Positions 1 through 9,162 of a DNA stretch of 64,000 nucleotides are shown in pieces. The stretch is from Micromonospora chokoriensis (GTDB lineage Bacteria > Actinomycetota > Actinomycetes > Mycobacteriales > Micromonosporaceae). Below the pieces are notes generated by a model. The model saw only the letters and a list, made by a program, of their open reading frames with translations. It did not search any database and was not told the origin of the DNA. The stretch is taken from assembly GCF_000718555.1 (NCBI RefSeq), contig NZ_JOAN01000004.1, positions 1-64,000 on the forward strand. The letters run 5' to 3'. The position numbers were made by a program, and so were the translations under genes. How positions within the stretch are numbered: position 1 is the first letter of the stretch; every line of letters begins with the position of its first letter.

Positions 1-18
1 GGGGTGGGGTGGGGTGGG

Positions 19-2610
19 TTAGGCGGGGGTTACTGAGAGGGTGTTGGTGTTGGGGGACTGGTCTACTTTTACCGTTTGGCCGTCGCGGATCTGGCCGGAC
101 AGGAGGGCTTTCGCCAACTGGTCGCCGATTGCGGTCTGGACCAGGCGGCGGAGCGGGCGAGCGCCGTAGATCGGGTCGTAGCCGTGCTCGGCGAGCCAGT
201 CCCGAGCGGCATCGGTGATCTCCATGCCCAGCCTGCGGTCGGCCAGCCGCTGCCGCATCCGGTCCAACTGGATGTCGACGATGGAGCGCAGGTCGTCGCC
301 GCGCAGCGAGGCGAAGACCACGATGTCGTCCAGCCGGTTGAGGAACTCCGGCTTGAAGTGTGACCGGACCACCGCCAGGACACCCTCCCGGCGCTGCTCG
401 TCGGCGAGCGTCAGGTCGCTGATCACCGACGACCCGAGGTTGGACGTGAGGATCAGGATCGCGTTGCGGAAGTCCACCGTGCGACCCTGACCGTCGGTGA
501 GTCGACCGTCGTCGAGCACCTGGAGCAGCACGTCGAAGACGTCCGGGTGGGCCTTCTCCACCTCGTCGAGCAGCACCACCGAGTACGGCCGCCGACGCAC
601 CGCCTCGGTGAGCTGACCGCCCTCGTTGTAGCCGACGTAACCGGGCGGTGCGCCCACCAGGCGAGCGACCGAGTGCTTCTCGCCGTACTCGCTCATGTCG
701 ATGCGGACCATCGCCCGCTCGTCGTCGAAGAGGAACTCGGCGAGGGCCTTGGCCAACTCCGTCTTGCCGACGCCGGTGGGGCCGAGGAAGAGGAAACTGC
801 CGGTCGGGCGATCCGGGTCGGCGATCCCGGCCCGGGCACGGCGTACCGCGTCGGAGACCGCGCCGACCGCTTCGGCCTGGCCGACCACCCGGCCGCCCAG
901 CGACTCCTCCATCCGCAGCAGCTTGGCCGTCTCGCCCTCGAGCAGGCGGCCGGCGGGGATGCCGGTCCAGGAGGCGACCACCGCGGCGATGTCATCCGCG
1001 CCGACCTCCTCCTTGAGCATCGCGCCGTTGGCCTGGAGCTGGGCCAGCTCCTCCGCGGCCTGCTTCAGCTCGACCTTCAGGGCGGGGATCCGGCCGTAGC
1101 GCAGCTCGGCGGCGCGTTCCAACTCCCCGTCCCGCTCGGCCCGCTCGGCCTCGCCGCCGAGGCGCTCCAGCTCCTCCTTGGCGGTGGAGAGCTTGGTGAT
1201 GTGGCTCTTCTCCGTCTGCCAACGCTCGGAGAGCACGGTGAGCTGCTCGCGCTTGTCGGCCAGCTCCTTGCGCAGCCGCGCCAACCGCTCGGCCGAGGCG
1301 GCGTCCGGCTCCTTGGCCAGCGCCATCTCCTCGATCTCCAAGCGGCGGACCGCCCGCTCGATCTCGTCCACCTCGACCGGACGCGAGTCGATCTCCATCC
1401 GGAGCCGGGACGCGGACTCGTCGACCAGGTCGATCGCCTTGTCCGGCAGGAACCGGTCGGTGATGTACCGGTCCGACAGTGTCGCGGCGGCGACCAGCGC
1501 GGCGTCGGTGATCCGTACGCCGTGGTGCACCTCGTAGCGCTCCTTGAGCCCGCGCAGGATGCCGATGGTGTCCTCGATCGTCGGCTCACCGACAAGCACC
1601 GGCTGGAATCGGCGCTCAAGTGCCGGGTCCTTCTCGATGTGCTCGCGGTACTCGTCAAGCGTGGTCGCGCCGACCATCCGCAGCTCACCACGGGCCAGCA
1701 TCGGCTTGAGCATGTTGCCGGCGTCCATCGAGCCTTCGCCCTTGCCGGCGCCGACGACCGTGTGCAGCTCGTCGAGGAACGTGATGACCTGCCCGTTGGA
1801 GTTCTTGATCTCCTCCAGGACGGACTTCAGCCGCTCCTCGAACTGCCCGCGGTACTGCGCGCCGGCGACCATCGCGCCGAGGTCCAGCGAGATCAGCTTC
1901 TTGTCGCGCAGCGACTCGGGCACGTCGCCGGTGACGATCCGCTGGGCCAGGCCCTCGACGATCGCGGTCTTGCCGACGCCGGGCTCGCCGATCAGCACCG
2001 GGTTGTTCTTGGTACGCCGGGAGAGCACCTGGATGACGCGACGGATCTCGGAGTCCCGGCCGATCACCGGGTCGATCTTGCCGTCCCGGGCGCTGGCGGT
2101 GAGATCGACGCCGTACTTGGTCAGGGCCTGGTAGGTCTGCTCGGGGTCGGCGGTGGTGACCCGACGGTCTCCACCGCGAACGGTCGGGAAGGCGGCGACC
2201 AGGGCTTCCTCGGTGGCACCCGCCGCCTTCAGCGCGCCAGACACCGCGCCGCCCACCCGGGCCAGGCCGGCGAGCAGGTGCTCGGTGGAGGTGTATTCGT
2301 CGCCGAGCGGCCGGGCGATCTGCTCGGCCGCTCCGATGGCGTTGACGAACTCTCGGGCCAACGTCGGCTCGGCGATGCTGGAGCTGCGTGCGGCCGGCAG
2401 GTTGTCGACCGCGCGCTGGGCGACCTGGCGCAGCTCGGCCGGGTCGGCCCCGACGGCGCGTAGCAGACCGGTGGCGGTCGAGCCGTCGGTGTCCAGGAGT
2501 GACAGGAGCAGGTGCCAGGGCTCCACGGTGGCGTGGCCGCGCTGATTGGCCAGCGCGACAGCGCCCGTGATGGTCTCGCGGCTCTTGGTGGTGAGTTTTT
2601 CGGTGTTCAT
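19..2610 (-). CDS. clpB: ATP-dependent disaggregase ClpB
   Basis: Hsp100 disaggregase that rescues aggregated proteins together with DnaK/DnaJ/GrpE. The 863 residues match the usual ClpB length. An N-terminal Clp repeat domain covers about 1-145. The first AAA+ module has Walker A GEPGVGKT at 208-215 and the FLDELH Walker B near 278-283. A long coiled-coil middle domain spans about 400-525. The second AAA+ module has GPTGVGKT at 610-617 and VVLLDEVEK near 678-686. The start is the ATG at 2610, preceded by GGGGGAGC. The frame stays open upstream into the TetR gene region, but that stretch does not look like ClpB. A HAIR-type inverted repeat lies 47-67 bases upstream, so HspR control is expected. 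Confidence 0.98.
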   Translation of the reverse strand: MNTEKLTTKSRETITGAVALANQRGHATVEPWHLLLSLLDTDGSTATGLLRAVGADPAELRQVAQRAVDNLPAARSSSIAEPTLAREFVNAIGAAEQIARPLGDEYTSTEHLLAGLARVGGAVSGALKAAGATEEALVAAFPTVRGGDRRVTTADPEQTYQALTKYGVDLTASARDGKIDPVIGRDSEIRRVIQVLSRRTKNNPVLIGEPGVGKTAIVEGLAQRIVTGDVPESLRDKKLISLDLGAMVAGAQYRGQFEERLKSVLEEIKNSNGQVITFLDELHTVVGAGKGEGSMDAGNMLKPMLARGELRMVGATTLDEYREHIEKDPALERRFQPVLVGEPTIEDTIGILRGLKERYEVHHGVRITDAALVAAATLSDRYITDRFLPDKAIDLVDESASRLRMEIDSRPVEVDEIERAVRRLEIEEMALAKEPDAASAERLARLRKELADKREQLTVLSERWQTEKSHITKLSTAKEELERLGGEAERAERDGELERAAELRYGRIPALKVELKQAAEELAQLQANGAMLKEEVGADDIAAVVASWTGIPAGRLLEGETAKLLRMEESLGGRVVGQAEAVGAVSDAVRRARAGIADPDRPTGSFLFLGPTGVGKTELAKALAEFLFDDERAMVRIDMSEYGEKHSVARLVGAPPGYVGYNEGGQLTEAVRRRPYSVVLLDEVEKAHPDVFDVLLQVLDDGRLTDGQGRTVDFRNAILILTSNLGSSVISDLTLADEQRREGVLAVVRSHFKPEFLNRLDDIVVFASLRGDDLRSIVDIQLDRMRQRLADRRLGMEITDAARDWLAEHGYDPIYGARPLRRLVQTAIGDQLAKALLSGQIRDGQTVKVDQSPNTNTLSVTPA

Positions 2611-2656
2611 GGGCTCCCCCGGATCGGCGTTGTCCATCGGGTTGGACACAACCAGA

Positions 2657-2677
2657 GTTGAGCGTATTCCGCTCAAC
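2657..2677. promoter_or_regulatory. HAIR-type HspR operator upstream of clpB
   Basis: Perfect inverted repeat GTTGAGC-N7-GCTCAAC. The known HAIR consensus is CTTGAGT-N7-ACTCAAG, so arms and spacing agree except at the outer and inner bases. It lies just upstream of clpB, and a TTGAGC on the minus strand could also serve as -35. Binding by HspR is inferred from the similarity and from hspR being encoded at 7.4-7.9 kb. Confidence 0.8.
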
Positions 2678-2695
2678 CTTAGCGCGTGATGCCCA

Positions 2696-3340
2696 TCACT
2701 CCCGACGCCGCCACCGCCAGTCGAACTCCCCGGCCGCCGGGGGCGGGCCGGGCAGCGGGTCCGCGTCCGGCACCGACGACAGGCCGGCCAGCAGCACCGC
2801 GAGCTGCCGGCGGCGCAGTTGGCGGGTCCGCTCAGGGTCGGGTACGCGGACCGCGGCGCACGCCTCCAACAACAACCCCAAATCGTGGACGACCGCATCG
2901 GCGCGCAGCCGCCCGCTGGCGCGAGCCCGGTCGACCAGGGCGGTGGCCAACTCGCCGGCGCGCATCGCGTCCCGACCCATCTCCTCGGTCGGGGTGAAGG
3001 TGCCAGCCAGATGGACGGTGAGCGAGTGCACGTCGGCGTCGACCACCCGGGCCAGGAAGCCGGTGAACGCGGCCCAGTCGTCCGGCTCGGCGAGGGCGGC
3101 CTCGGCCTCCGCGACGTACCGGCGCAGCCCGTCGTGGCAGAGCTGGCGCAGCAGGTCCTCCTTGCCCGCGTACCGCCGATAGAGCGCGCTGATGCCGACC
3201 CCCGCGCGTTCGGCGACGGCGGCGATCGGCGCCTTCGGGTCGTCGAGGAAGACGGCGCGGGCGGCTTCGAGGATGACCTCGTCGTTGCGGGCGGCCTGGG
3301 CACGGCGGCCGGCCAGGGCCTTGCCGGAAGTCGTTGACAT
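2696..3340 (-). CDS. TetR/AcrR family repressor
   Basis: 214-residue TetR-type regulator. The N-terminal helix-turn-helix is clear (AERAGVGISALYRRYAGKE, about residues 40-60) and the C-terminal ligand-binding half is helical and variable. The start is the ATG at 3340, since translation from further upstream would run through the operator region. The gene is divergent from the epoxide hydrolase at 3426. The 85-bp gap carries two related palindromes, so it most likely represses itself and the hydrolase. The inducer is unknown, possibly an epoxide or lipophilic substrate of that enzyme. Confidence 0.85.
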   Translation of the reverse strand: MSTTSGKALAGRRAQAARNDEVILEAARAVFLDDPKAPIAAVAERAGVGISALYRRYAGKEDLLRQLCHDGLRRYVAEAEAALAEPDDWAAFTGFLARVVDADVHSLTVHLAGTFTPTEEMGRDAMRAGELATALVDRARASGRLRADAVVHDLGLLLEACAAVRVPDPERTRQLRRRQLAVLLAGLSSVPDADPLPGPPPAAGEFDWRWRRRE

Positions 3341-3357
3341 GACGTCAGAGTAACAGT

Positions 3358-3410
3358 GGAACGGATCGTTCCGGTCTGCTATCGTGATTGCAGAACGAAT
3401 CATTCCGTTC
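3358..3410. promoter_or_regulatory. twin TetR operators between divergent genes
   Basis: Two related inverted repeats share the half-site GAACG: GGAACGGATCGTTCC at 3358-3372 and GAACGAATCATTCCGTTC at 3393-3410. Both fall in the short divergent intergenic region and would cover the promoters of the TetR gene and the epoxide hydrolase. Assignment to the adjacent TetR protein is inferred from position. Confidence 0.7.
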
Positions 3411-3425
3411 CGAAGGAGCTCCGAG

Positions 3426-4562
3426 ATGACCGACACAACGATCCGCCCGTTCCGCGTCGAGATCCCGCAGACCGCCCTCGACGACCTGGCCACCCGGTTG
3501 GACCGCACGGTTTGGGCCGCCGAGCTGCCCGGTGCGGGCGACGCCTACGGGATGAGCAACGACCGGGTGCGCACCCTCGTCGACAGGTGGCGGGGCGAGT
3601 TCGACTGGCGTGCCGTCGAGGCCCGCCTGAACGCCCACCCGCAGTTCGTCACCGAGATCGACGGCGAGCAGATCCACTTCCTGCACGTCCAGTCGTCCCG
3701 GCCGGACGCCACCGCGCTGGTGCTCACCCACGGCTGGCCCGGCTCGATCCTGGAATACCTGGACGTGATCGCCCCGCTCGCCGAGCCCACCGACCCGGAC
3801 GCGCCGGCCTTCCACGTGGTCATCCCGTCGCTGCCCGGCTTCGGGTTCTCCGGCCCGACCCGCAGCGCCGGCTGGAACCGGCTCCGCATCGCCCGCGCCT
3901 GGGCCGAGCTGATGAACCGCCTGGGGTACGACAGCTACGGCGCGATCGGCAACGACGCCGGCTCGATGATCTCCCCGGCGTTGGGACGGCTCGCTCCGGA
4001 TCGGGTGCTCGGCGTACACGTCACCCAGCTCTTCTCGTTCCCCTCGGGCGACCCGGCCGAGTTCGCCGGGCTGTCCGAGGTGGATCAGGCGGCGCTCGGG
4101 CACCTTCAGTGGTTCTACGAGAACAAGTTCTCCTTCAACCAGGTGCACAGTCAGCAGCCGCAGACCCTGGCGTTCGCGCTGACCGACTCGCCGGTGGGGC
4201 TGCTCGCCTGGAACGCCCAACTCTTCGACGAGAGCCTGGACGCCGACTTCATCCTGGCCAACGTGGCGCTCTACTGGTTCACCGGCACGGCCGCCTCGGC
4301 GATCCGGCTCTACTGGGAGGACGCGCACGCCGGCGAGCCGCCAACCGAGCCGACCACCGCTCCGACCGCGCTGGCCATGTTCCCCGGCGACTTCCAGTCC
4401 ATCCGCCGCTTCGCCGAGCGGGACCACTCGAACATCGTCCGGTGGACGGCGTACGAGACCGACGTCGAGGGCCGCGGCGACGTCGGCGGCCACTACGCGG
4501 CACACCAGGCCACCGACGTCCTGGTCACCGACATCCGCGAGTTCTTCGCCAGCATCCGCTGA
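3426..4562 (+). CDS. epoxide hydrolase, EHN/juvenile-hormone type
   Basis: 378-residue alpha/beta hydrolase with an N-terminal epoxide-hydrolase extension (about 1-100), then the fold core. The oxyanion-hole motif HGWPGS is at 102-107. The nucleophile is Asp177 in GNDAGS, where most relatives have GGDWGS, and the catalytic His is probably His356 in GGHYAA. The start is the ATG at 3426 behind AAGGAG. It should open epoxides to diols in the cytoplasm. It is divergent from a TetR gene and probably induced when that repressor releases. The GNDAG variant may alter specificity. Confidence 0.88.
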   Translation: MTDTTIRPFRVEIPQTALDDLATRLDRTVWAAELPGAGDAYGMSNDRVRTLVDRWRGEFDWRAVEARLNAHPQFVTEIDGEQIHFLHVQSSRPDATALVLTHGWPGSILEYLDVIAPLAEPTDPDAPAFHVVIPSLPGFGFSGPTRSAGWNRLRIARAWAELMNRLGYDSYGAIGNDAGSMISPALGRLAPDRVLGVHVTQLFSFPSGDPAEFAGLSEVDQAALGHLQWFYENKFSFNQVHSQQPQTLAFALTDSPVGLLAWNAQLFDESLDADFILANVALYWFTGTAASAIRLYWEDAHAGEPPTEPTTAPTALAMFPGDFQSIRRFAERDHSNIVRWTAYETDVEGRGDVGGHYAAHQATDVLVTDIREFFASIR

Positions 4563-4582
4563 CCCCGGCGCCCGGCGCGGTT

Positions 4583-4657
4583 GATCGACTCGGCTTCCAG
4601 GAAGTCGGGGTATCCGGAACGCCCGGACACCGCGACATCATGAAAACCGAGTCGATC
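4583..4657. repeat. 75-bp imperfect palindrome, family A copy 1
   Basis: Ends are GATC and the two arms read alike on opposite strands (GATCGACTCGGCTTCC against GATCGACTCGGTTTTC, continuing through about 35 bases). A second copy of exactly the same length and similar sequence is at 45229-45303. It lies in the gap after the epoxide hydrolase stop. It could fold into a long hairpin and act as a terminator, or it may be a non-autonomous mobile palindrome (REP or MITE-like). Confidence 0.8.
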
Positions 4658-4744
4658 TTGGCTGTTGGGCTACGTCGGGGCCGGCCCGAGGGACGCTATC
4701 CATCCAAGATCTGCGCTCTGTTCACAAAGCGGTAGCCTGGGTGA

Positions 4745-5245
4745 GTGCGAGTACGTGTCGAGCAGACCGCCCTACCCGGGATCGGGGTACGCCACGATCT
4801 GGTGACGGAGTCCGGGCGCCGCCTTGGCGTCGTCTCCCACCGCAATGGTCGCCGTGATCTCGTCCTCTACGATCCCGACGACCCTGACGCCTGCCAGTCG
4901 GACATTCCGCTGACCGACGACGAGGCTGAGGCTCTGGCCGACATCCTCGGCGCGTCGCTGATGCTCGGCCAGCTCTCCGGGCTCCGGGAGCAGGCCGCCG
5001 GTCTGCTCACCGAGCAGATCGCCATCACGGCCGGGTCGCCGTACGTCAATCGGAAGCTCGGCGACACCAAGGCGCGTACCCGCACCAGCGCCTCCATCGT
5101 GGCGGTGCTGCGCGAAGGCGAAGTGATCGTCTCGCCACTCCCCTCCTTCCGCTTCGCGGCCGGCGACGTGGTGGTCGTTGTCGGGACCCGACGGGGTCTC
5201 GACGGCGTGTCCGCCATCCTCGCCGACAGTGACCCGGACGGCTGA
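4745..5245 (+). CDS. KhtT-like regulatory subunit of K+/H+ antiporter (TrkA-C)
   Basis: 166-residue soluble protein. The C-terminal half is a TrkA-C/RCK-C domain (about 75-160), ending in SFRFAAGDVVVVVGTRRGLD, the typical last strands of that fold. The N-terminal half resembles KhtT. It is followed after 5 bases by the antiporter gene and should gate its activity, by analogy with KhtT-KhtU of Bacillus. The GTG at 4745 is 6 bases after TAGCCT, which suggests a leaderless transcript. Confidence 0.85.
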   Translation: MRVRVEQTALPGIGVRHDLVTESGRRLGVVSHRNGRRDLVLYDPDDPDACQSDIPLTDDEAEALADILGASLMLGQLSGLREQAAGLLTEQIAITAGSPYVNRKLGDTKARTRTSASIVAVLREGEVIVSPLPSFRFAAGDVVVVVGTRRGLDGVSAILADSDPDG

Positions 5246-5250
5246 GGCGG

Positions 5251-6456
5251 ATGCACGATTCCACCACTCTGCTCGTCGAAGTCGGCGCGCTGCTGCTGCT
5301 CCTTGGCGTCCTCGGTCGGCTCAGCCGCCGGGTAGGCCTGTCACCCATCCCCCTCTACCTGCTCGCCGGGCTGGCGTTCGGGCACGGCGGGCTTCTTCCG
5401 CTCGCCGCCAGCGAGGAGTTCTTCGCGGTCGGTGCCGAAATCGGCGTCATCCTGCTGCTGGTGATGCTCGGCCTGGAGTACTCAGCCAACGAACTGGTCG
5501 GCAACCTCCGGTCGGCGGCCCCCGCAGGGCTGATCGACGGCGTCTTCAACGCGCTGCCCGGCGCGGGGTTCGCCCTGCTGCTCGGTTGGGACTGGGTCGC
5601 CGCCCTGGTGCTCGGCGGCATCACCTGGGTCTCCTCCTCCGGCGTGATCGCCAAGGTCCTCGCCGACCTGGGACGACTCGGTAACCGGGAAACCCCGGTG
5701 ATCCTCTCGGTCCTCGTGATCGAGGACCTGGCGATGGCGCTCTACCTGCCGCTGGTCACCGCTGTTCTGGCCGGAACCGGCCTACTCGGCGGCGGCATCG
5801 CACTCGCCGTCGCGGTGGGCACGGTGCTGCTCGTGCTGGTGGTCGCCATCCGGTACGGCCACCTGATCTCGTCCGCCCTGTCGGCGAAGGATCCGGAGGC
5901 GCTGCTGCTCGGCGTGCTCGGTCTGACCCTGCTGATCGCTGGGCTCGCGGCGAAGTTGCAGGTGTCGGCGGCGGTCGGCGCGTTCCTGGTCGGCATCGCG
6001 CTCTCCGGCCCGGTGGCTCACCACGCGACCGAGCTGCTCTCGCCACTGCGGGACCTGTTCGCCGCGGTGTTCTTCGTCTTCTTCGGACTGGTCACCGATC
6101 CTCGGGACATCCCACCGGTGCTGCTGCCGGCGCTCGCGTTGGCCGTGGTCACCATGACGACGAAGACGCTCACCGGTTACCTCGCCGCCCGCCGGGTGGG
6201 CATCGCGGAACCTGGTCGATGGCGGGCCGGGCTGGCACTCGTACCCCGAGGTGAGTTCTCCATCGTCATCGCCGGGCTTGCGGTCGCCGCCGGGAGTGTC
6301 GAGCCGCGGTTGGCAGCGCTGGCCGCGACGTACGTCCTGATCACCGTGGTGACGGGGCCGATTTTGGCCCGGCTGCCGGACTTCCCGTGGTTCAAGCGGT
6401 GGCTGCGCACCCGCGCGGCGGCCCAGCGATCGGCGCCGATCCCGATTCACGATTGA
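5251..6456 (+). CDS. cation:proton antiporter, CPA2/KefB-like (KhtU type)
   Basis: 401-residue integral membrane protein with about 11-12 hydrophobic helices, such as the stretch at residues 7-22. It has a CPA2-type core with LLVMLGLEYS near residues 69-78 and ends shortly after the last helix. There is no fused RCK domain, which the upstream KhtT-like gene supplies. Likely role is K+ (or other monovalent cation) efflux in exchange for protons. A 5-base spacing and weak GAGGCGG site show it is co-translated with the preceding gene. Confidence 0.88.
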   Translation: MHDSTTLLVEVGALLLLLGVLGRLSRRVGLSPIPLYLLAGLAFGHGGLLPLAASEEFFAVGAEIGVILLLVMLGLEYSANELVGNLRSAAPAGLIDGVFNALPGAGFALLLGWDWVAALVLGGITWVSSSGVIAKVLADLGRLGNRETPVILSVLVIEDLAMALYLPLVTAVLAGTGLLGGGIALAVAVGTVLLVLVVAIRYGHLISSALSAKDPEALLLGVLGLTLLIAGLAAKLQVSAAVGAFLVGIALSGPVAHHATELLSPLRDLFAAVFFVFFGLVTDPRDIPPVLLPALALAVVTMTTKTLTGYLAARRVGIAEPGRWRAGLALVPRGEFSIVIAGLAVAAGSVEPRLAALAATYVLITVVTGPILARLPDFPWFKRWLRTRAAAQRSAPIPIHD

Positions 6457-6596
6457 CGGCTCAGCCCACCCAACGGTTGCTGAATTGCGCCCAACAGGGA
6501 CTACCGCAGCACCCGAAGGCGGGCTACCGTTTCGCCCCAGCAGCCAGGGTCCGCAGGCAGCGCAGCCAAACGCGGGCGAGAGCGGAAGGTTTGCCG

Positions 6597-7028
6597 GTGA
6601 GCGTGCAGGAGTCGACCTTCCACGGCTTCGCAAACCCCGTCGATCCAACTCCGGCGGAGTTGCGAGCTTGGGCGTACAAGCCCGATTCGGTGCCGTTGGC
6701 TTCGATGCCACCAGACTGGGATCTGTTGGTCTCCGGCGACCGACTGGTGCTGACGCTGTTCGAGTTGGCGATGGATCCGACCTGCCCGGCCCGGCGCTTC
6801 GCGCTGCACTGCCTCTACATCTACGCGGCCGACGGCATTCGGACGAACTTCCGCGCGCACCCCAAGCGCCGCTTCCGCAAGCTCGTCGAACAGGCCGAGC
6901 GTGACGGCGACGAGCTGATGAAGATCTGGGCGCACAACGGCCGGGTGCTGTTGGCTCGACCGAATCTCTTCGTCTACCGAGACTGGTGCGAGGGCGGCCT
7001 GGTCCGCGAAAACCGCCGCCTCGGCTGA
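6597..7028 (+). CDS. conserved hypothetical protein
   Basis: 143 residues, soluble, no signal peptide or membrane segment. The GTG at 6597 follows GGAAGG at good distance, whereas earlier in-frame starts would run into the antiporter gene. The sequence has a compact conserved look (aromatic, Arg/Lys-rich centre with FRAHPKRRFRKLV near residues 81-93), but I recognise no family or catalytic motif. It is convergent with the small gene at 7095-7286, with a shared hairpin between them. Confidence 0.7.
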   Translation: MSVQESTFHGFANPVDPTPAELRAWAYKPDSVPLASMPPDWDLLVSGDRLVLTLFELAMDPTCPARRFALHCLYIYAADGIRTNFRAHPKRRFRKLVEQAERDGDELMKIWAHNGRVLLARPNLFVYRDWCEGGLVRENRRLG

Positions 7029-7048
7029 GGCCGCTGACTAACGGCGAA

Positions 7049-7079
7049 CGGGCCGGGACCCCCCGTGAGTCCCGGCCCG
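7049..7079. terminator. bidirectional hairpin terminator
   Basis: Perfect 11-bp stem CGGGCCGGGAC with an 8-9 base loop, between convergent genes ending at 7028 and 7095. There is no T-run, as is usual in high-GC actinobacteria. Confidence 0.75.
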
Positions 7080-7094
7080 CACGTCGGCCACCGG

Positions 7095-7286
7095 TCAGCC
7101 CTGCTTGCGTTCCGTCTCGGCTCGACCTCTGTCGCCGTGGTCGCCGTCTTTGGCGAACCGGCCCGCGATGACCCGGTCCCGGTAGGTCCCTTCGGTCACC
7201 TTGTCGAACTTCTCGCGGACGGTTTCGGCCAGGCTTTCCAACCGCTCCTCGGTCTGCTGGGCCACCTTCTTCGCCGAATCCGCCAT
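7095..7286 (-). CDS. small charged hypothetical protein
   Basis: 63 residues, highly charged, amphipathic and helical at the N terminus (KKVAQQTEERLESLAETV), with an Arg/Asp/Gly-rich tail. It has a strong Shine-Dalgarno (GAGGGGGAG) before the ATG at 7286. It resembles small stress or antitoxin-like helical proteins of actinobacteria, but no partner toxin lies beside it, so function is open. It is probably transcribed from its own promoter (TAATAC on the minus strand near 7317). Confidence 0.65.
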   Translation of the reverse strand: MADSAKKVAQQTEERLESLAETVREKFDKVTEGTYRDRVIAGRFAKDGDHGDRGRAETERKQG

Positions 7287-7355
7287 CGCTCCCCCTCGCC
7301 ATGCCGGTAGGTCCGTATTAAGGCGATTGGACCCTTATCGACAGGCTAACCGAAG

Positions 7356-7396
7356 CGGCCCGGACCGCGCCGGGGAATCCAGCACGGTCCGGGCCG
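7356..7396. terminator. hairpin downstream of hspR
   Basis: Perfect 12-bp stem CGGCCCGGACCG with a 17-base loop, located 29-69 bases past the hspR stop. It is the likely end of the dnaK-grpE-dnaJ-hspR transcript. Confidence 0.75.
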
Positions 7397-7424
7397 AGAG
7401 AACGGATCCGGGGTGAGCGGCGGG

Positions 7425-7865
7425 TCAGCGATCGGGCGTACGGCGGGGGCGCCACACCACAAGGGCGGTGGATGTGCGGTTGGTCGGCACCAGATCCCGG
7501 CCAGGGAAGCGGGCCAGCGACTCCAGCTCAGCGACCCGGCGGTACGCGGCGTCCAGCTCCGCCTCCAGCCGGGCCACCCGCTGCTGCGCCTGCTCCACCA
7601 GCCGTTCCAGCCCGATGATCCGCTTCACGCCGGCCAGGTTGATTCCGTCGTCCTGGCTGAGCCGCTGCACCTCGCGCAGCAGCACCACGTCGCGGACGCT
7701 GTATCGACGCCCACCGCCAGCGGCCCGGCCGGGCTGCACCAGCCCCAGTCGGTCGTACTGCCGCAGGGTCTGTGGGTGCATCCCCGCCATCCGCGCCGCA
7801 ACCGAGATCATCAGCACCTTGGCCTCGTAGGCAGGGTCACCCGAACCGAGGAACTCGCCCGACAT
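7425..7865 (-). CDS. hspR: heat-shock repressor HspR (MerR family)
   Basis: 146-residue MerR-type regulator. The winged helix is near the N terminus, with ARMAGMHPQTLRQYDRLGLV and a GGGRRYS wing. A dimerising coiled coil follows, then a basic tail. I choose the ATG at 7865 because GGAGG sits 8 bases upstream, although an ATG at 7886 is also in frame. It is the last gene of the dnaK operon. In Streptomyces, HspR binds HAIR repeats with DnaK as corepressor. Such repeats occur here before dnaK and clpB, so the same feedback loop is expected. Confidence 0.95.
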   Translation of the reverse strand: MSGEFLGSGDPAYEAKVLMISVAARMAGMHPQTLRQYDRLGLVQPGRAAGGGRRYSVRDVVLLREVQRLSQDDGINLAGVKRIIGLERLVEQAQQRVARLEAELDAAYRRVAELESLARFPGRDLVPTNRTSTALVVWRPRRTPDR

Positions 7866-7895
7866 CCCGCTCACCTCCGCGTCCATTCCACCGGA

Positions 7896-9077
7896 CTAAC
7901 CGACCCGACGCACCCGTGCGTCGAGATGTTCCCGGGCCGCCGGCGGGGTCTGCTCGGCGAACGACTCCAGCGCCGTGCGCGCCTCGTCAGAAAGCCGGGC
8001 CGGCACCACCACGTCCAGTGTGACCAGTAGGTCGCCGGCCTGCCCGTCGCGACGGACCACACCCTTGCCCCGGGCCCGCAGCACCCGCCCGCTCGGCGTC
8101 CCCGGGGGAACCCGCAGGGTCACCGCGCCGTCGAGCGTGGGCACCCGCAGGTCCGTGCCGAGCACAGCCTCCGCGAAGGTGACCGGCACGGTCAACGTCA
8201 GGTCGTCTCCGGTACGCCCAAACAGCTCGTCCGGCCGAACCTTGACCTGCACGAAGAGGTCGCCAGCCGGGCCACCCCGCTCGCCCGGCTCACCGCGCCC
8301 GGCCAGCCGGATGCGTTGTCCATCGGCCACACCGGCCGGGAAGCGAACGTTCATGGTGCGGGTCTTGGTGACACCACCGCTGCCATGGCACTCCGGGCAC
8401 TTCTCCTCGACCACGGTGCCGACGCCCTGGCAGTTGCGGCACGGCTCAGAGAAGCTGAACGACCCCTGGTTGCGGGTGGTCACGCCGGCACCATGACAGA
8501 CCTGGCAGGTACGCGGCTGGGTGCCGGGCTTGGCCCCGTTGCCGTGGCAGGTGTCGCAGACTCCCGGCGCGCGCAGTGTCAGGGGCAGCGTCACCCCGCG
8601 TACCGCGTCGCCGAAGTCCAGCGCCACCTCGGTCTCCACGTCCCGACCACGGGCCGCACCGCGCGGCGCGGCCTGCCCACCGGCCTGACCGCCGGTGAAG
8701 ATCGAGCTGAACAGGTCCTGGAAACCGGCGCCGCCGAAGCGACGATCGCCACCCCCGCCGCCGCCGAACATGTCGGAGACGTCGAACGGCATGCCACCCG
8801 GTTGGCCCCCGCCCCGGGCGTTGCGTCGGAATGCGCCCGAGCCGAACAGCGAACGCATCTCGTCGTACTCGCGACGCCGGCCGGCGTCCGACAGCACGTT
8901 GTACGCCTCGGACGCGGCCTTGAACCGCTCCTCGGCCTTCGGGTCGCCCGGGTTGTGGTCCGGGTGCGATTCCCGGGCCAGCTTGCGGTACGCCTTCTTG
9001 ATGTCATCCGCGGAGGCGGCCTTGTCCACGCCGAGCACGGCGTAGAAGTCCTTCTCGATCCAGTCCTTGGAGCTCAC
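7896..9077 (-). CDS. dnaJ: chaperone DnaJ
   Basis: 393-residue type I Hsp40. It has an N-terminal J domain with the HPD motif (ESHPDHNPGD), a Gly-rich linker, and four zinc-binding CxxCxGxG-type motifs (CDTCHGNG, CQVCHGAG, CRNCQGVG, CPECHGSG). Two beta-sandwich substrate domains follow. The start is the GTG at 9077 after GGAAGGAGG. It stimulates DnaK ATPase and delivers substrates. It stands between grpE and hspR, and a very stable hairpin lies in the 85-bp grpE-dnaJ gap. Confidence 0.97.
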   Translation of the reverse strand: MSSKDWIEKDFYAVLGVDKAASADDIKKAYRKLARESHPDHNPGDPKAEERFKAASEAYNVLSDAGRRREYDEMRSLFGSGAFRRNARGGGQPGGMPFDVSDMFGGGGGGDRRFGGAGFQDLFSSIFTGGQAGGQAAPRGAARGRDVETEVALDFGDAVRGVTLPLTLRAPGVCDTCHGNGAKPGTQPRTCQVCHGAGVTTRNQGSFSFSEPCRNCQGVGTVVEEKCPECHGSGGVTKTRTMNVRFPAGVADGQRIRLAGRGEPGERGGPAGDLFVQVKVRPDELFGRTGDDLTLTVPVTFAEAVLGTDLRVPTLDGAVTLRVPPGTPSGRVLRARGKGVVRRDGQAGDLLVTLDVVVPARLSDEARTALESFAEQTPPAAREHLDARVRRVG

Positions 9078-9106
9078 CGGTCCACCTCCTTCCGACCCTG
9101 GTGGCC

Positions 9107-9147
9107 GGGCCGTCCCGCCCACCGCTGCGCGGTGGGCGGGACGGCCC
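9107..9147. terminator. 19-bp perfect hairpin inside the dnaK operon
   Basis: Arms GGGCCGTCCCGCCCACCGC and its complement with a 3-base loop, between the grpE stop and the dnaJ ribosome-binding site. Because the genes on either side belong to one operon, it may be a partial terminator or an RNA processing/stability signal rather than a full stop. Confidence 0.7.
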
Positions 9148-9162
9148 GGTCACTTTCTGGCA

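Noticed and set aside
547..2463. 638-residue open frame antisense to clpB
   Set aside because: Strong ClpB homology on the minus strand explains the DNA. The plus-strand frame is an effect of GC-rich codon bias, lacks a ribosome site, and its product is low-complexity.
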